From NCBI RefSeq assembly GCF_010435915.1, contig NZ_JAAFZH010000001.1, positions 124,001 to 188,000 on the forward strand: 64,000 nt of DNA. Reading direction: 5' to 3'. Origin of the DNA: Spirosoma terrae (GTDB lineage Bacteria; Bacteroidota; Bacteroidia; Cytophagales; Spirosomataceae). Shown piece after piece: positions 25,744 through 33,639 of this stretch (within the stretch, counting starts at the first letter, position 1; the number at the start of each line of letters is the position of its first letter). A program made the position numbers and the translations under genes. Below the pieces are notes generated by a model. The model ran no database searches. It was not told the DNA's origin and worked only from the letters and a program-made list of their open reading frames with translations.

Positions 25744-27336
25744 TCAGGAAGCTTTTACGTTGTCCAGGTTAAAATGCAACCCACGATTTTCACGGCGGGC
25801 CATAGCCATTTTGATGACCAGATAGGCTACCTCGATCATGTTACGTAGCTCGCAAATGGGGGCCGATACTTTCGATTGCCGATAGAGTTCTTCGTGCTCC
25901 AGATAAATAAGCTCAAGCCGATCCATAGCCCGTTTTAATCGGCGATTGGTTCGCACGATACCTACGTAGTTAGACATAATAGACTCAAGCTCTTTTTTCA
26001 TCTCAGTTACCAGAACCAGCTCTTCGGGATGAGTAGTACCGGCATCGTTCCAGGCCGGAATGGTAGTGGGAATATTGGCCTGATCAACTAACTCTATTGT
26101 CTTTAAAAAGGCCCGATGACCAAAAACAACTGCTTCTAATAATGAATTGGAAGCAAGCCGGTTTGCTCCGTGCAGACCGGTGCAGGAACATTCGCCAACG
26201 GCGTATAGAAACTGGATATTGGTTTGGCCCCACTCGTTAACGCGAATTCCTCCGCAGAGATAATGTTGAGCCGGTACAACCGGAATGTAATCTTTTCGTA
26301 AATCCAGTCCCAGGCGTTCGTTACAATAGGCTGTGATATTGGGGAAGTGCTCAATAAATTTCTCATAGTCACAGTGTGTTACGTCCAGATAGACGAATGG
26401 GTCGCCTGCTTTTTTCATTTCGGAGTCAATGGCACGAGCCACTACGTCGCGCGGAGCCAGTGATAAGCGTGGGTCATAATTCTCCATGAACGTATCGCCT
26501 TTGCGGGTACGTAGCACACCACCAAAACCTCTTACAGCTTCTGAAATCAGGAAATTAGGCTTTTTGCCTGGTTCATACAGCGCCGTTGGGTGAAACTGAA
26601 TGAACTCCATGTCCTTGCATACGCCTTTGGCGCGATAAGCCATGGCAATACCATCTCCGGTAGCAATATTTGGATTAGTTGTGTTTTGGTAAATGTTGCC
26701 AATTCCTCCCGTAGCCAGCAACGTCGTTTTTGCAAGAAATTGTTCTACCTGACCGGTTTGTGTATTCAGAACATAAGCCCCAAAGCAACGATTGTCGGTG
26801 TCGTATCGATGAACTGTCTCGCCAAGCTGGTGTCGTGTGATCAGTTCAACAGCATAGAAATGAGTAAAAATTTCGATTGAACGTAGTGAGCGGGCTTTGT
26901 CGAGAAGAGCCCGTTCTATTTCTGCCCCCGTAATATCTTTAAAGTGAAGAATACGATAATCAGAATGACCGCCTTCTTTGGCAAGATCGTAGTCATTTCC
27001 ATTATGTTCTTTGTCGAAGCGAGTGCCGTAGTCAATTAGTTCCTTAATACGTTCAGGGGCTTCCCGGACAACAATTTCAACGACATGGCGATCGCTCAGA
27101 AAATCCCCTGCGATCATGGTGTCTTCGATATGCTTTTCGAACGAATCGGCTTCCGACCACACTGCTGCAATACCACCCTGGGCGTATTTCGTGTTGGTTT
27201 CGTCGGCCTGCACCTTGGTGATAACCCCAATGCGAACATGCTGTCCTATGGTATCGAAATGCATTGCCAGTTTTGTGGCGTAACTCAGGCCCGCTATACC
27301 GGAGCCAATAACAAGAAAATCGAATTGATGGGGCAT
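25744..27336 (-). CDS. nadB: L-aspartate oxidase
   Basis: FAD enzyme that oxidises L-aspartate to iminoaspartate, the first step of de novo NAD synthesis. 530 residues: N-terminal dinucleotide motif VIGSGIAGLSYATKLA, the family segment NTKYAQGGIAAVW, the fumarate-reductase-like flavin region, the CTGLHGANRLASNSLLEAVVFG signature, and the C-terminal helical domain. It follows nadA by 106 nt on the same strand, so the two enzymes that make quinolinate are encoded together. Confidence 0.96.
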   Translation of the reverse strand: MPHQFDFLVIGSGIAGLSYATKLAMHFDTIGQHVRIGVITKVQADETNTKYAQGGIAAVWSEADSFEKHIEDTMIAGDFLSDRHVVEIVVREAPERIKELIDYGTRFDKEHNGNDYDLAKEGGHSDYRILHFKDITGAEIERALLDKARSLRSIEIFTHFYAVELITRHQLGETVHRYDTDNRCFGAYVLNTQTGQVEQFLAKTTLLATGGIGNIYQNTTNPNIATGDGIAMAYRAKGVCKDMEFIQFHPTALYEPGKKPNFLISEAVRGFGGVLRTRKGDTFMENYDPRLSLAPRDVVARAIDSEMKKAGDPFVYLDVTHCDYEKFIEHFPNITAYCNERLGLDLRKDYIPVVPAQHYLCGGIRVNEWGQTNIQFLYAVGECSCTGLHGANRLASNSLLEAVVFGHRAFLKTIELVDQANIPTTIPAWNDAGTTHPEELVLVTEMKKELESIMSNYVGIVRTNRRLKRAMDRLELIYLEHEELYRQSKVSAPICELRNMIEVAYLVIKMAMARRENRGLHFNLDNVKAS

Positions 27337-27442
27337 TATTCTCTCAATTGAACGAATCGGCTAATATAAGTAGCGAAGCAGGGGAAAATACCTTGCAGCA
27401 ACCACTTACTGGCGTCGGCTAGCCGATGGCGATTGGTAGTTT

Positions 27443-28465
27443 CTATTTACTCAACTCCAGCATTCGTGCCACTGACTCGTAGGCTTTCAGTCGAACAGCC
27501 TCAGGAACAACGATTTCTGGTTGCTCATAAAGCATGCAGTTATAAACCTTTTCCAGGGTATTCATTTTCATATAGGGGCATTCGGAGCAGGCACACGTGT
27601 TGTTCTGGCTGGCTGGCGCTGGTATAATCTTCTTGTGTGGCACAGCCTGCTTCATTTTATGGAGAATACCCGCTTCGGTACCAACAATAAATGTCTGTTC
27701 AGGGCTATCCACTACGTATTTGAGTAACGCAGTTGTTGAACCAACGTAGTCGGCCTCACTCAGGATATGTTCCTGACATTCTGGGTGCGCAATAAACTTG
27801 GCATCCGGATACTGAGCCCGTAGTTTGTGTAGCTTTTCGAGCGATATGTCGATATGGACAATACAAGCGCCATCCCAAAGAACCATATCCCGTCCAGTCT
27901 TTTTGGAAACGTACCGACCCAGGTTAGCGTCCGGTGCAAAAATGATTTTTTGATCTTTCGGTAAGCTTTCAACGATTTTAAGCGCATTTGACGACGTAAC
28001 GATAATATCTGACAGCGCCTTGATTTCAGCCGAACAGTTAATGTACGACAACACAATGTGATCGGGGTATTGAGCTTTGAACGCGGCAAATTTGTCGGCA
28101 GGGGCCGAATCAGCTAGTGAGCAGCCTGCGTTCAGATCAGGGATTACTACTTTTTTTTGTGGAGACAAAACCTTGGCGGTTTCGCCCATAAAATGCACGC
28201 CACAGAACACAATCATATCGGCGGGCGTAGCGGCTGCCTGCTGCGACAAGCCAAGACTATCGCCTATATAATCTGCCAAGTCCTGAATGGCGCCATCTAC
28301 GTAGTAGTGAGCCAGAATAACGGCGTTTTTTTCTTGTTTAAGGCGTTTGATTTCAGCTACTAAATCGATGTCGTCGGCAACAGGTTTGTTAACATAGCCT
28401 ACGCGCTGAACTTCTTCCAGGAGTGCTTCCATTGACGGTATAACAGGTGGTTTTATACTAAACAC
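27443..28465 (-). CDS. nadA: Quinolinate synthase
   Basis: 4Fe-4S enzyme that condenses iminoaspartate with dihydroxyacetone phosphate to quinolinate. About 340 residues. Cluster ligands are visible in [12 protein letters not shown], in HPECQEH, and in the C-terminal CACSECPYM; catalytic segments [15 protein letters not shown] and PDANLGRYV are present. The start at 28465 is a GTG; an ATG at 28432 (MEALLEEVQ) is an alternative. Upstream partner of nadB. Confidence 0.95.
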   Translation of the reverse strand: MFSIKPPVIPSMEALLEEVQRVGYVNKPVADDIDLVAEIKRLKQEKNAVILAHYYVDGAIQDLADYIGDSLGLSQQAAATPADMIVFCGVHFMGETAKVLSPQKKVVIPDLNAGCSLADSAPADKFAAFKAQYPDHIVLSYINCSAEIKALSDIIVTSSNALKIVESLPKDQKIIFAPDANLGRYVSKKTGRDMVLWDGACIVHIDISLEKLHKLRAQYPDAKFIAHPECQEHILSEADYVGSTTALLKYVVDSPEQTFIVGTEAGILHKMKQAVPHKKIIPAPASQNNTCACSECPYMKMNTLEKVYNCMLYEQPEIVVPEAVRLKAYESVARMLELSK

Positions 28466-28600
28466 GAATGACAGTAAAAAGTCACTACGTTCGATACGGT
28501 ACGTTTGTTGAACTGTCGGAACAGGCTATGACCTTAGCCGCTCACGCAGGGCGAATTTCACTAAATCGTTTGGGCTTTCAAACAACGATCCGTATTTGGT

Positions 28601-28608
28601 TAGTTTTG
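28601..28608 (+). promoter_or_regulatory. Candidate -7 box of the flavin/Fe-S reductase gene
   Basis: TAGTTTTG, 20 nt before the ATG at 28629. No TTG at the canonical distance. Confidence 0.4.
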
Positions 28609-28628
28609 AGTGAAAGCTAGGCACTTTT

Positions 28629-29669
28629 ATGACTGACGATTTTCTTTCGCTTCTAATAACAGATATTGTTGACGAAGCTCCTGATACAAAAAGTTACGTA
28701 TTGGAATCTACCGACGGACGTACGATTAGGCACCGTGCCGGGCAATTTCTCACCTTAATTTTACAGCATGGTGGCCATGAAGTTCGGCGGTCATATTCGC
28801 TAAGCTCAGCTACTAACGAACCGTTACGTCTTACCATTAAGCGTGTTCAGAATGGGGAGATCTCGCGCTACTTACTCGATACGTTACGCGTAGGGGACGT
28901 AGTAACGAGTTTGTATCCGGCTGGCCGATTCGTTGTTGATGATAGTATGCCTGGCGATTTAGTGTTGTTAGGCGCAGGCAGCGGCATAACGCCGTTAATG
29001 GCGATCTTAAAACAGGAGCTACTTTTTGCAGACCAACGTAACGTAACATTATTGTATAGTGCCCCTAATGAGCGCTCTATAATTTTTAGAAAGGAGCTAG
29101 ACGCATTACAGCAGCAATTTCCAGATCGGTTCCGATTGTTTTACCTGTTGAGCAATCCCTCCGACGATTGGGTAGGACTTCGCGGTCGATTAAATAACGT
29201 AATGCTTGAGCGGCTACTGCCAGCCTTGATCGGGAAGTCAGACACAGAGGCAACCCACTTTTATATATGTGGTCCGGCTGATTATATGCGAATGATTCAA
29301 TTTACGCTTGTATTTAGCGGTTTCCGGGCGGAGCAGATACGACGAGAGAATTTTGTTGTTGAGACCGTTGTGTTGGCGCCCCCGCCCGTACTGGCTCAGG
29401 ATCGGACTGTATTGTTACGGTTCCGGGGGCGTGAAGTTGACATACAGGTGCCCGCTTACAAAACAATTCTACAGGCAGCTCTGGATGAGGGTATTACGTT
29501 ACCCTATAGTTGCCGGGGAGGGCGCTGTTCTACGTGCGCTGCCCGTTGTGTTTCAGGTAGTGTTCACATGACCATTAACGACGTACTGATAGACCGCGAC
29601 CTCGCCGAAGGCTGGGTACTAACCTGCACGGGCTACCCAGAAACAGATGGGGTAATTGTTGAAGTCTGA
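28629..29669 (+). CDS. Ferredoxin-NADP reductase-like flavoprotein with C-terminal 2Fe-2S domain
   Basis: 346-residue electron-transfer protein. FAD domain (1-105) with RRSYSLSS; NAD(P) domain (about 108-240) with GAGSGITPLMAIL and the C-terminal ICGPADYM; plant-type 2Fe-2S ferredoxin domain (about 262-346) with the CRGGRCSTC ligand cluster and a distal Cys in LTCTGYP. The order FNR-ferredoxin resembles PaaE of the phenylacetyl-CoA epoxidase and ring-hydroxylase reductases, but no paa genes or oxygenase lie nearby, so the electron acceptor is unknown. Confidence 0.85.
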   Translation: MTDDFLSLLITDIVDEAPDTKSYVLESTDGRTIRHRAGQFLTLILQHGGHEVRRSYSLSSATNEPLRLTIKRVQNGEISRYLLDTLRVGDVVTSLYPAGRFVVDDSMPGDLVLLGAGSGITPLMAILKQELLFADQRNVTLLYSAPNERSIIFRKELDALQQQFPDRFRLFYLLSNPSDDWVGLRGRLNNVMLERLLPALIGKSDTEATHFYICGPADYMRMIQFTLVFSGFRAEQIRRENFVVETVVLAPPPVLAQDRTVLLRFRGREVDIQVPAYKTILQAALDEGITLPYSCRGGRCSTCAARCVSGSVHMTINDVLIDRDLAEGWVLTCTGYPETDGVIVEV

Positions 29670-29677
29670 AACCGATT

Positions 29678-30301
29678 CTACGTGTTAACCTTCGTTTTTA
29701 GAAAAGCGAGTACTACGTCAAGACCTTTCTTGTAGTGATTATTATTGGGGATAACGATATCCGCTTCGTCTTTATGCGGTTTTACATACTCACGATAGGC
29801 TGGTCGTACGTGGTGTTTCCACTGGTAGTTGACCATTTCTTCGGTTAGACCTCGTTCGGCCTGATCGCGTAGTAGCCGACGATCCAGCTTGATTCTGTTT
29901 TTGGCCGTAATGTAAACTTTGAGATCCAGTTGACTGGCTACGTCCGGAAAGTGAAAAACGAATAAGCCCTCAACAATGATGATGGGCGTTGGGTGGTAGA
30001 TAAGCGTTTTAGGAATAACGTTCGGATTATTGAACGTGTATTCTTTGGCCTCAACCGTTTGGCCTGCATGCAGCATGCTCAAATGCTCAGCAAACAACTC
30101 ATGATTGATCGTTACGGGCAAGTCAAAATTATAGACACCATTCTGATCGATAGGAATATTGTCGAGAGTTCGGTAGTAATTGTCCTGTGAAATAAGGCAA
30201 ATCTGATCGTCTGGAAATGTGTTAAGCACATCTCTAAGAAAAGATGTTTTGCCGGATGCACTGCCGCCGGTAATACCGACAATAAATGGTTTAGCTGTCA
30301 T
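29678..30301 (-). CDS. udk: Uridine kinase
   Basis: Phosphorylates uridine/cytidine in pyrimidine salvage. About 207 residues with the P-loop GITGGSASGKTSF at the N-terminus, the SQDNYYR substrate segment, the FDLPVTINHELF region and IIVEGLFVFHF. The start is ATG 30301; a longer ORF to 30328 begins with TTG and is rejected. A TATCTTTG box ends only 7 nt upstream of this ATG, so the transcript would be leaderless or nearly so. It converges on the preceding reductase with a gap of 8 bases. Confidence 0.93.
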   Translation of the reverse strand: MTAKPFIVGITGGSASGKTSFLRDVLNTFPDDQICLISQDNYYRTLDNIPIDQNGVYNFDLPVTINHELFAEHLSMLHAGQTVEAKEYTFNNPNVIPKTLIYHPTPIIIVEGLFVFHFPDVASQLDLKVYITAKNRIKLDRRLLRDQAERGLTEEMVNYQWKHHVRPAYREYVKPHKDEADIVIPNNNHYKKGLDVVLAFLKTKVNT

Positions 30302-30308
30302 GATAGGA

Positions 30309-30316
30309 CAAAGATA
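30309..30316 (-). promoter_or_regulatory. Candidate -7 box of udk at leaderless spacing
   Basis: The minus strand reads TATCTTTG; its G is 7 nt before the udk ATG. No matching -33 TTG is seen, so it needs transcript evidence. Confidence 0.4.
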
Positions 30317-30352
30317 CGGAGAGAACAAAAATAGTTTACTTGTCCGATTGTC

Positions 30353-31078
30353 CTATAAGGTGAATGTTCGAATGATTAATCCGCCAACGATCGCACCGAC
30401 TATTGGTCCGGCTATGGGTACCCAGGCATACGGCCAGTCAGATGATCCTTTATTGGGAATTGGAAGTAGTGTATAGGCTAGTCGCGGGCCAAAATCGCGG
30501 GCAGGATTGATCGCATAGCCAGTCGTGCCGCCTAGTGATAGGCCAATACTCCAGACCAGAATACCAACCAGATAGGGACCTACGCCAATAGCTAGCTCGC
30601 CTAAGTTTTTGGAGGAAATTCCTGCCAGGCCCAGAATCAGTATAAGCGTCGCGAGGGTTTCGCTGGTAAAGTTAGCGCCACTATTTCGGATGGCAGGACC
30701 CGTTGCAAAGCAGGCGAGTTTAGAGTCAGGATCTTCTGTTGCAGCCCAGTGTGGTAAATAGTTTAACCATACGAGCGTAGCACCCAGGAAGGAGCCAATC
30801 AATTGGGCTGTAATATAAGGTACTACGTGACTGAAATCATTGGTGGCAAAGGCAAAGGCTATGGTAACGGCCGGGTTTAAATGCGCGTCTGTACTACCAA
30901 AGGCTTTAGAGACAAAAACGCCTATTGTTACGGCAAAAGCCCATCCTGCGGTAATGACGATCCATCCTGCATTTTCCCCTTTTGTTTGCTTAAGAACAAC
31001 ATTGGCTACTACACCATTACCCAAAAGAAGTAGAACTGCGGTGCCAATTAATTCGCCAAGAAATGGGGATGTGTGCAT
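30353..31078 (-). CDS. MIP-family aquaglyceroporin (glycerol facilitator type)
   Basis: 241-residue channel in the inner membrane. Both pore NPA boxes are present: HLNPAVT (Asn68) and AINPARDFGPRL (Asn191). The Asp following the second NPAR is the GlpF-type marker favouring glycerol and small polyols over strict water channels. Six membrane helices plus two half-helices fit the sequence. No glycerol kinase or glycerol-3-phosphate dehydrogenase is adjacent. Upstream lies a long inverted repeat (31098-31137). Confidence 0.9.
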   Translation of the reverse strand: MHTSPFLGELIGTAVLLLLGNGVVANVVLKQTKGENAGWIVITAGWAFAVTIGVFVSKAFGSTDAHLNPAVTIAFAFATNDFSHVVPYITAQLIGSFLGATLVWLNYLPHWAATEDPDSKLACFATGPAIRNSGANFTSETLATLILILGLAGISSKNLGELAIGVGPYLVGILVWSIGLSLGGTTGYAINPARDFGPRLAYTLLPIPNKGSSDWPYAWVPIAGPIVGAIVGGLIIRTFTL

Positions 31079-31097
31079 AAAACAACGACCAATAAGA

Positions 31098-31137
31098 AGT
31101 GGTTAGTGAACAGATACGTAAGCTGTCACTAACCACT
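31098..31137. repeat. Inverted repeat between divergent aquaporin and MDR genes
   Basis: Perfect 12-bp arms AGTGGTTAGTGA (31098-31109) and TCACTAACCACT (31126-31137) with a further CAG/CTG pair inside. It begins 20 nt upstream of the aquaporin ATG in a divergent promoter region, so it is not a terminator of either gene. It could be an operator or an RNA leader structure. Confidence 0.55.
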
Positions 31138-31176
31138 GGTGTCAAGGTTTAGGAATAGTTTATGCAAATTAAATTA

Positions 31177-31184
31177 TATTTTTG
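31177..31184 (+). promoter_or_regulatory. Candidate -7 box of the MDR reductase gene
   Basis: TATTTTTG, 60 nt before the ATG at 31245. No TTG at the canonical -33 distance. Confidence 0.35.
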
Positions 31185-31244
31185 GAGTAAATGCAATTTT
31201 GAGGAAATTCCAGCTTGATTTTTATTTTCTCTACATGTTGACCG

Positions 31245-32216
31245 ATGAAAACAATCAAATTTGATCAGATAGGTAAGCCAGCCGATGTATTAAAAACAAC
31301 AAATGCGGCTATGCCAGAACCGGGGCCCAATGAAGTCAGAGTAAAAGTTATAGCTGCGCCTATCAACCCGTCCGATAGTATGTTTATCCAAAACCTGTAT
31401 GGCATTCATCCGCAACTACCCTCAGGGGCTGGTTTTGAAGGAGTTGGCATCGTTGACGCTTTGGGTGAAGGGGTTCAAATGCGAACAGGAATGCGCGTGA
31501 GTTTTACAACTGTTGGTGCCTGGTCAGAATATGCTATTGCGCATCAGCGTAGCCTGATTCCGGTGCCGGATGCTATTCCCGACGAGTTGGCTGCTCAGTT
31601 GTTTGTGAACCCATTCACGGCTTATGCGATAGTACAAGATGCCAATGTTCCTGAGGGTGGTTGGCTCATGCTAACGGCGGCTGGCTCTGCATTTGGCAAA
31701 ATGGTTATTCAATTATGTAAGATGCGCGGCATAAATACCATCGGCACCGTTCGGCGAGATGATTTGAATGATGAACTCAAAGACCTGGGGCTGACAGAAG
31801 TGATTAACGTAGCGACGGAAAACCTGACTGCTCGTGTCAAACAAATAACTGGTGGGGCAGGGGTGGCCTGCGTTTTAGACGCAGTAGGTGGCCCTACAGC
31901 TTCCGACTCATTAAAGTGTCTGAGTAAGGGTGGAACAATGATTGTTTATGGCGCACTTAGTTTACAGGACCCGGCTTTTAACGTAGGACTACTTATTTTT
32001 AGAGAGCTTACTATAAAAGGTTTCTGGCTTTCCGACTGGATGCGACGGGTCGATAGCCAAACGCGGCAGAACGTAGCACAAAACGTAATTCAACTGTTGG
32101 CTACGGGAAAAATTCAAATGCCAGTGGAAGCGTCCTACTCGCTCGATCAGATTCACGAAGCTGTTGATCACGCTGAGCGATCTGGGCGTTGGGGTAAAAT
32201 TTTAGTGAAGCCGTAG
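31245..32216 (+). CDS. MDR-superfamily NADPH-dependent reductase (quinone/enoyl reductase-like)
   Basis: 323-residue medium-chain dehydrogenase/reductase. N-terminal GroES-like domain with APINPSDSMF (the position of the zinc-ligand Cys of alcohol dehydrogenases is not Cys) and GAGFEGVGIV. A Rossmann domain with TAAGSAFGKMVIQLCKM and the nearby Arg pair in VRRDD suggests NADPH. This zinc-free pattern is typical of quinone oxidoreductase and mitochondrial-type 2-enoyl reductases; the substrate is not determined. Confidence 0.82.
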   Translation: MKTIKFDQIGKPADVLKTTNAAMPEPGPNEVRVKVIAAPINPSDSMFIQNLYGIHPQLPSGAGFEGVGIVDALGEGVQMRTGMRVSFTTVGAWSEYAIAHQRSLIPVPDAIPDELAAQLFVNPFTAYAIVQDANVPEGGWLMLTAAGSAFGKMVIQLCKMRGINTIGTVRRDDLNDELKDLGLTEVINVATENLTARVKQITGGAGVACVLDAVGGPTASDSLKCLSKGGTMIVYGALSLQDPAFNVGLLIFRELTIKGFWLSDWMRRVDSQTRQNVAQNVIQLLATGKIQMPVEASYSLDQIHEAVDHAERSGRWGKILVKP

Positions 32217-32259
32217 CTATCATTACCTAACTTTCTCTTTCGTTTTCAGGTGGCTTAGT

Positions 32260-32267
32260 TATCTTTG
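32260..32267 (+). promoter_or_regulatory. Candidate -7 box of the exbB-exbD operon
   Basis: TATCTTTG, about 80 nt before the exbB ATG. No clear TTG upstream. Confidence 0.4.
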
Positions 32268-32349
32268 AAACAATATCCGGTTAAGCCAACTCGTTTGTTT
32301 GCAATAACACCTGTAGGTCTAACCTCATCCACTTACCCGACTCGTTCGT

Positions 32350-33060
32350 ATGCTCTTGCTTCAGGTACCGGCTGTTGACACCACGGCCGCATCGCTGTCG
32401 GCCACAGCGGCTACTCAACCCCAAAGTTTACAGTTATTTGATCTGGTAGCTAAAGGGGGTTGGGTCATGATTCCCATTGCTATTCTATTCTTTTCGGCGC
32501 TCTATCTGATCTTTGAGCGGTATTTCGTAATTCGCTCCCAGACCAAAGTCGATTCCAATTTCATCGATAATATTCGGGATATGGTAGCGCAGGGAAATAT
32601 CAAATCCGCCGAATCATTTGCCAAAAATCAACGCACCGCTATGGGACGGGTTTTTGAAAAAGCGATTGGACGTATTGGATCTCCTATTAAAGAGATTGAG
32701 AGCACGATAGAGACAGTAGGCCAGATTGAACTATCTCGCCTAGAACGTAACATGGGATACTTGGGTATTATAGCCGGTATTGCGCCTATGTTAGGTTTTA
32801 TTGGAACTATATCCGGGATCATTCGAATTTTCTACGACATTTCGTTATCCGACAATATCAGCGTTGGTATCATTGCTGGTGGTCTATACGAGAAAATGAT
32901 TACATCGGGCGCTGGTCTTATTGTGGGTATCATCGCCTACACGGGTTACCACCTGCTCAACATGATGATTGAGCGGTTTACACTTTCGCTCGAAATGAAT
33001 GCATTCGAATTCATTGAAGTGCTTCAGAAACCGACCAACGAACCCGCCCGAATGCGGTAA
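32350..33060 (+). CDS. exbB: MotA/TolQ/ExbB-family proton channel subunit
   Basis: 236-residue inner-membrane subunit of the ExbB-ExbD motor that uses proton flow to energise TonB-dependent uptake (or Tol-type envelope work). The first helix (about 36-52) follows a periplasmic N-terminus; helices 2 and 3 lie about 145-165 and 185-210. The conserved stretch IAPMLGFIGTISGIIRIF and the later SGAGLIVGIIAYTGY match the family. Followed 72 nt later by exbD, and then by a TonB-dependent receptor gene on the opposite strand. Confidence 0.9.
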   Translation: MLLLQVPAVDTTAASLSATAATQPQSLQLFDLVAKGGWVMIPIAILFFSALYLIFERYFVIRSQTKVDSNFIDNIRDMVAQGNIKSAESFAKNQRTAMGRVFEKAIGRIGSPIKEIESTIETVGQIELSRLERNMGYLGIIAGIAPMLGFIGTISGIIRIFYDISLSDNISVGIIAGGLYEKMITSGAGLIVGIIAYTGYHLLNMMIERFTLSLEMNAFEFIEVLQKPTNEPARMR

Positions 33061-33132
33061 TGAATAGATCTGAATACTAGGGTTTGGTAGGTTACTAGTG
33101 ACAGCGTCTATCGGCTATCATCTTCTATAAGT

Positions 33133-33525
33133 ATGAAACTTCGTAGAAAAAATAAATTTGCTGCTGAGGTTGCTACCTCATCATTGAACGACATCATGTT
33201 TTTCCTGCTGTTGTTCTTTCTAATCATTTCTACGGTAGCAAATCCGAATGTAATAAAACTAATGCTGCCCAAAGCATCATCGTCGCAGCAATTGAGCAAA
33301 AAGCAGGTTACGTTATCGGTAGATGATAACAAACAATATTTTATCGATAAAAAACCGGTCGATCCGGCTAATCTGGAAACTGAACTGAAGACCATCATGG
33401 CAGGAATTGCCGAGCCAACTGTGGTTGTTCGGTTTGATAAATCGCTTACCGTTCAGGATTTGGTAGATGTGCTTCAGACTGGCGCCAAGCTGAACATACG
33501 AATGGTAATGGCTACATCGAAGTAG
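33133..33525 (+). CDS. exbD: ExbD/TolR-family biopolymer transport protein
   Basis: 130-residue partner of the upstream ExbB-type protein. A short cytoplasmic N-terminus leads into a single transmembrane helix that starts with the proton-carrying Asp20 (LNDIMFFLLLFF). A periplasmic domain (about 45-130) follows, with VTLSVDDNKQYFI and VVVRFDKSLTVQDLV. Second gene of the exbB-exbD operon. Confidence 0.9.
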   Translation: MKLRRKNKFAAEVATSSLNDIMFFLLLFFLIISTVANPNVIKLMLPKASSSQQLSKKQVTLSVDDNKQYFIDKKPVDPANLETELKTIMAGIAEPTVVVRFDKSLTVQDLVDVLQTGAKLNIRMVMATSK

Positions 33526-33551
33526 TTTGGACTAGAATAGATTTTCTTCTC

Positions 33552-33593
33552 AACAAGAATGCCCTTTGGTTGCAACCGAAGGGCATTCTTGTT
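33552..33593. terminator. Terminator between exbD and the TonB-dependent receptor
   Basis: A 42-nt near-perfect palindrome: arms of 20 (33552-33571, 33574-33593) with one G-T type difference. The AACAAGAATGCCC edge provides U-rich ends on both strands between convergent genes. Confidence 0.85.
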
Positions 33594-33639
33594 AAAGTAC
33601 AATTGAAAACTCGTCGAACCAACGAATCGAACTGGGTAT

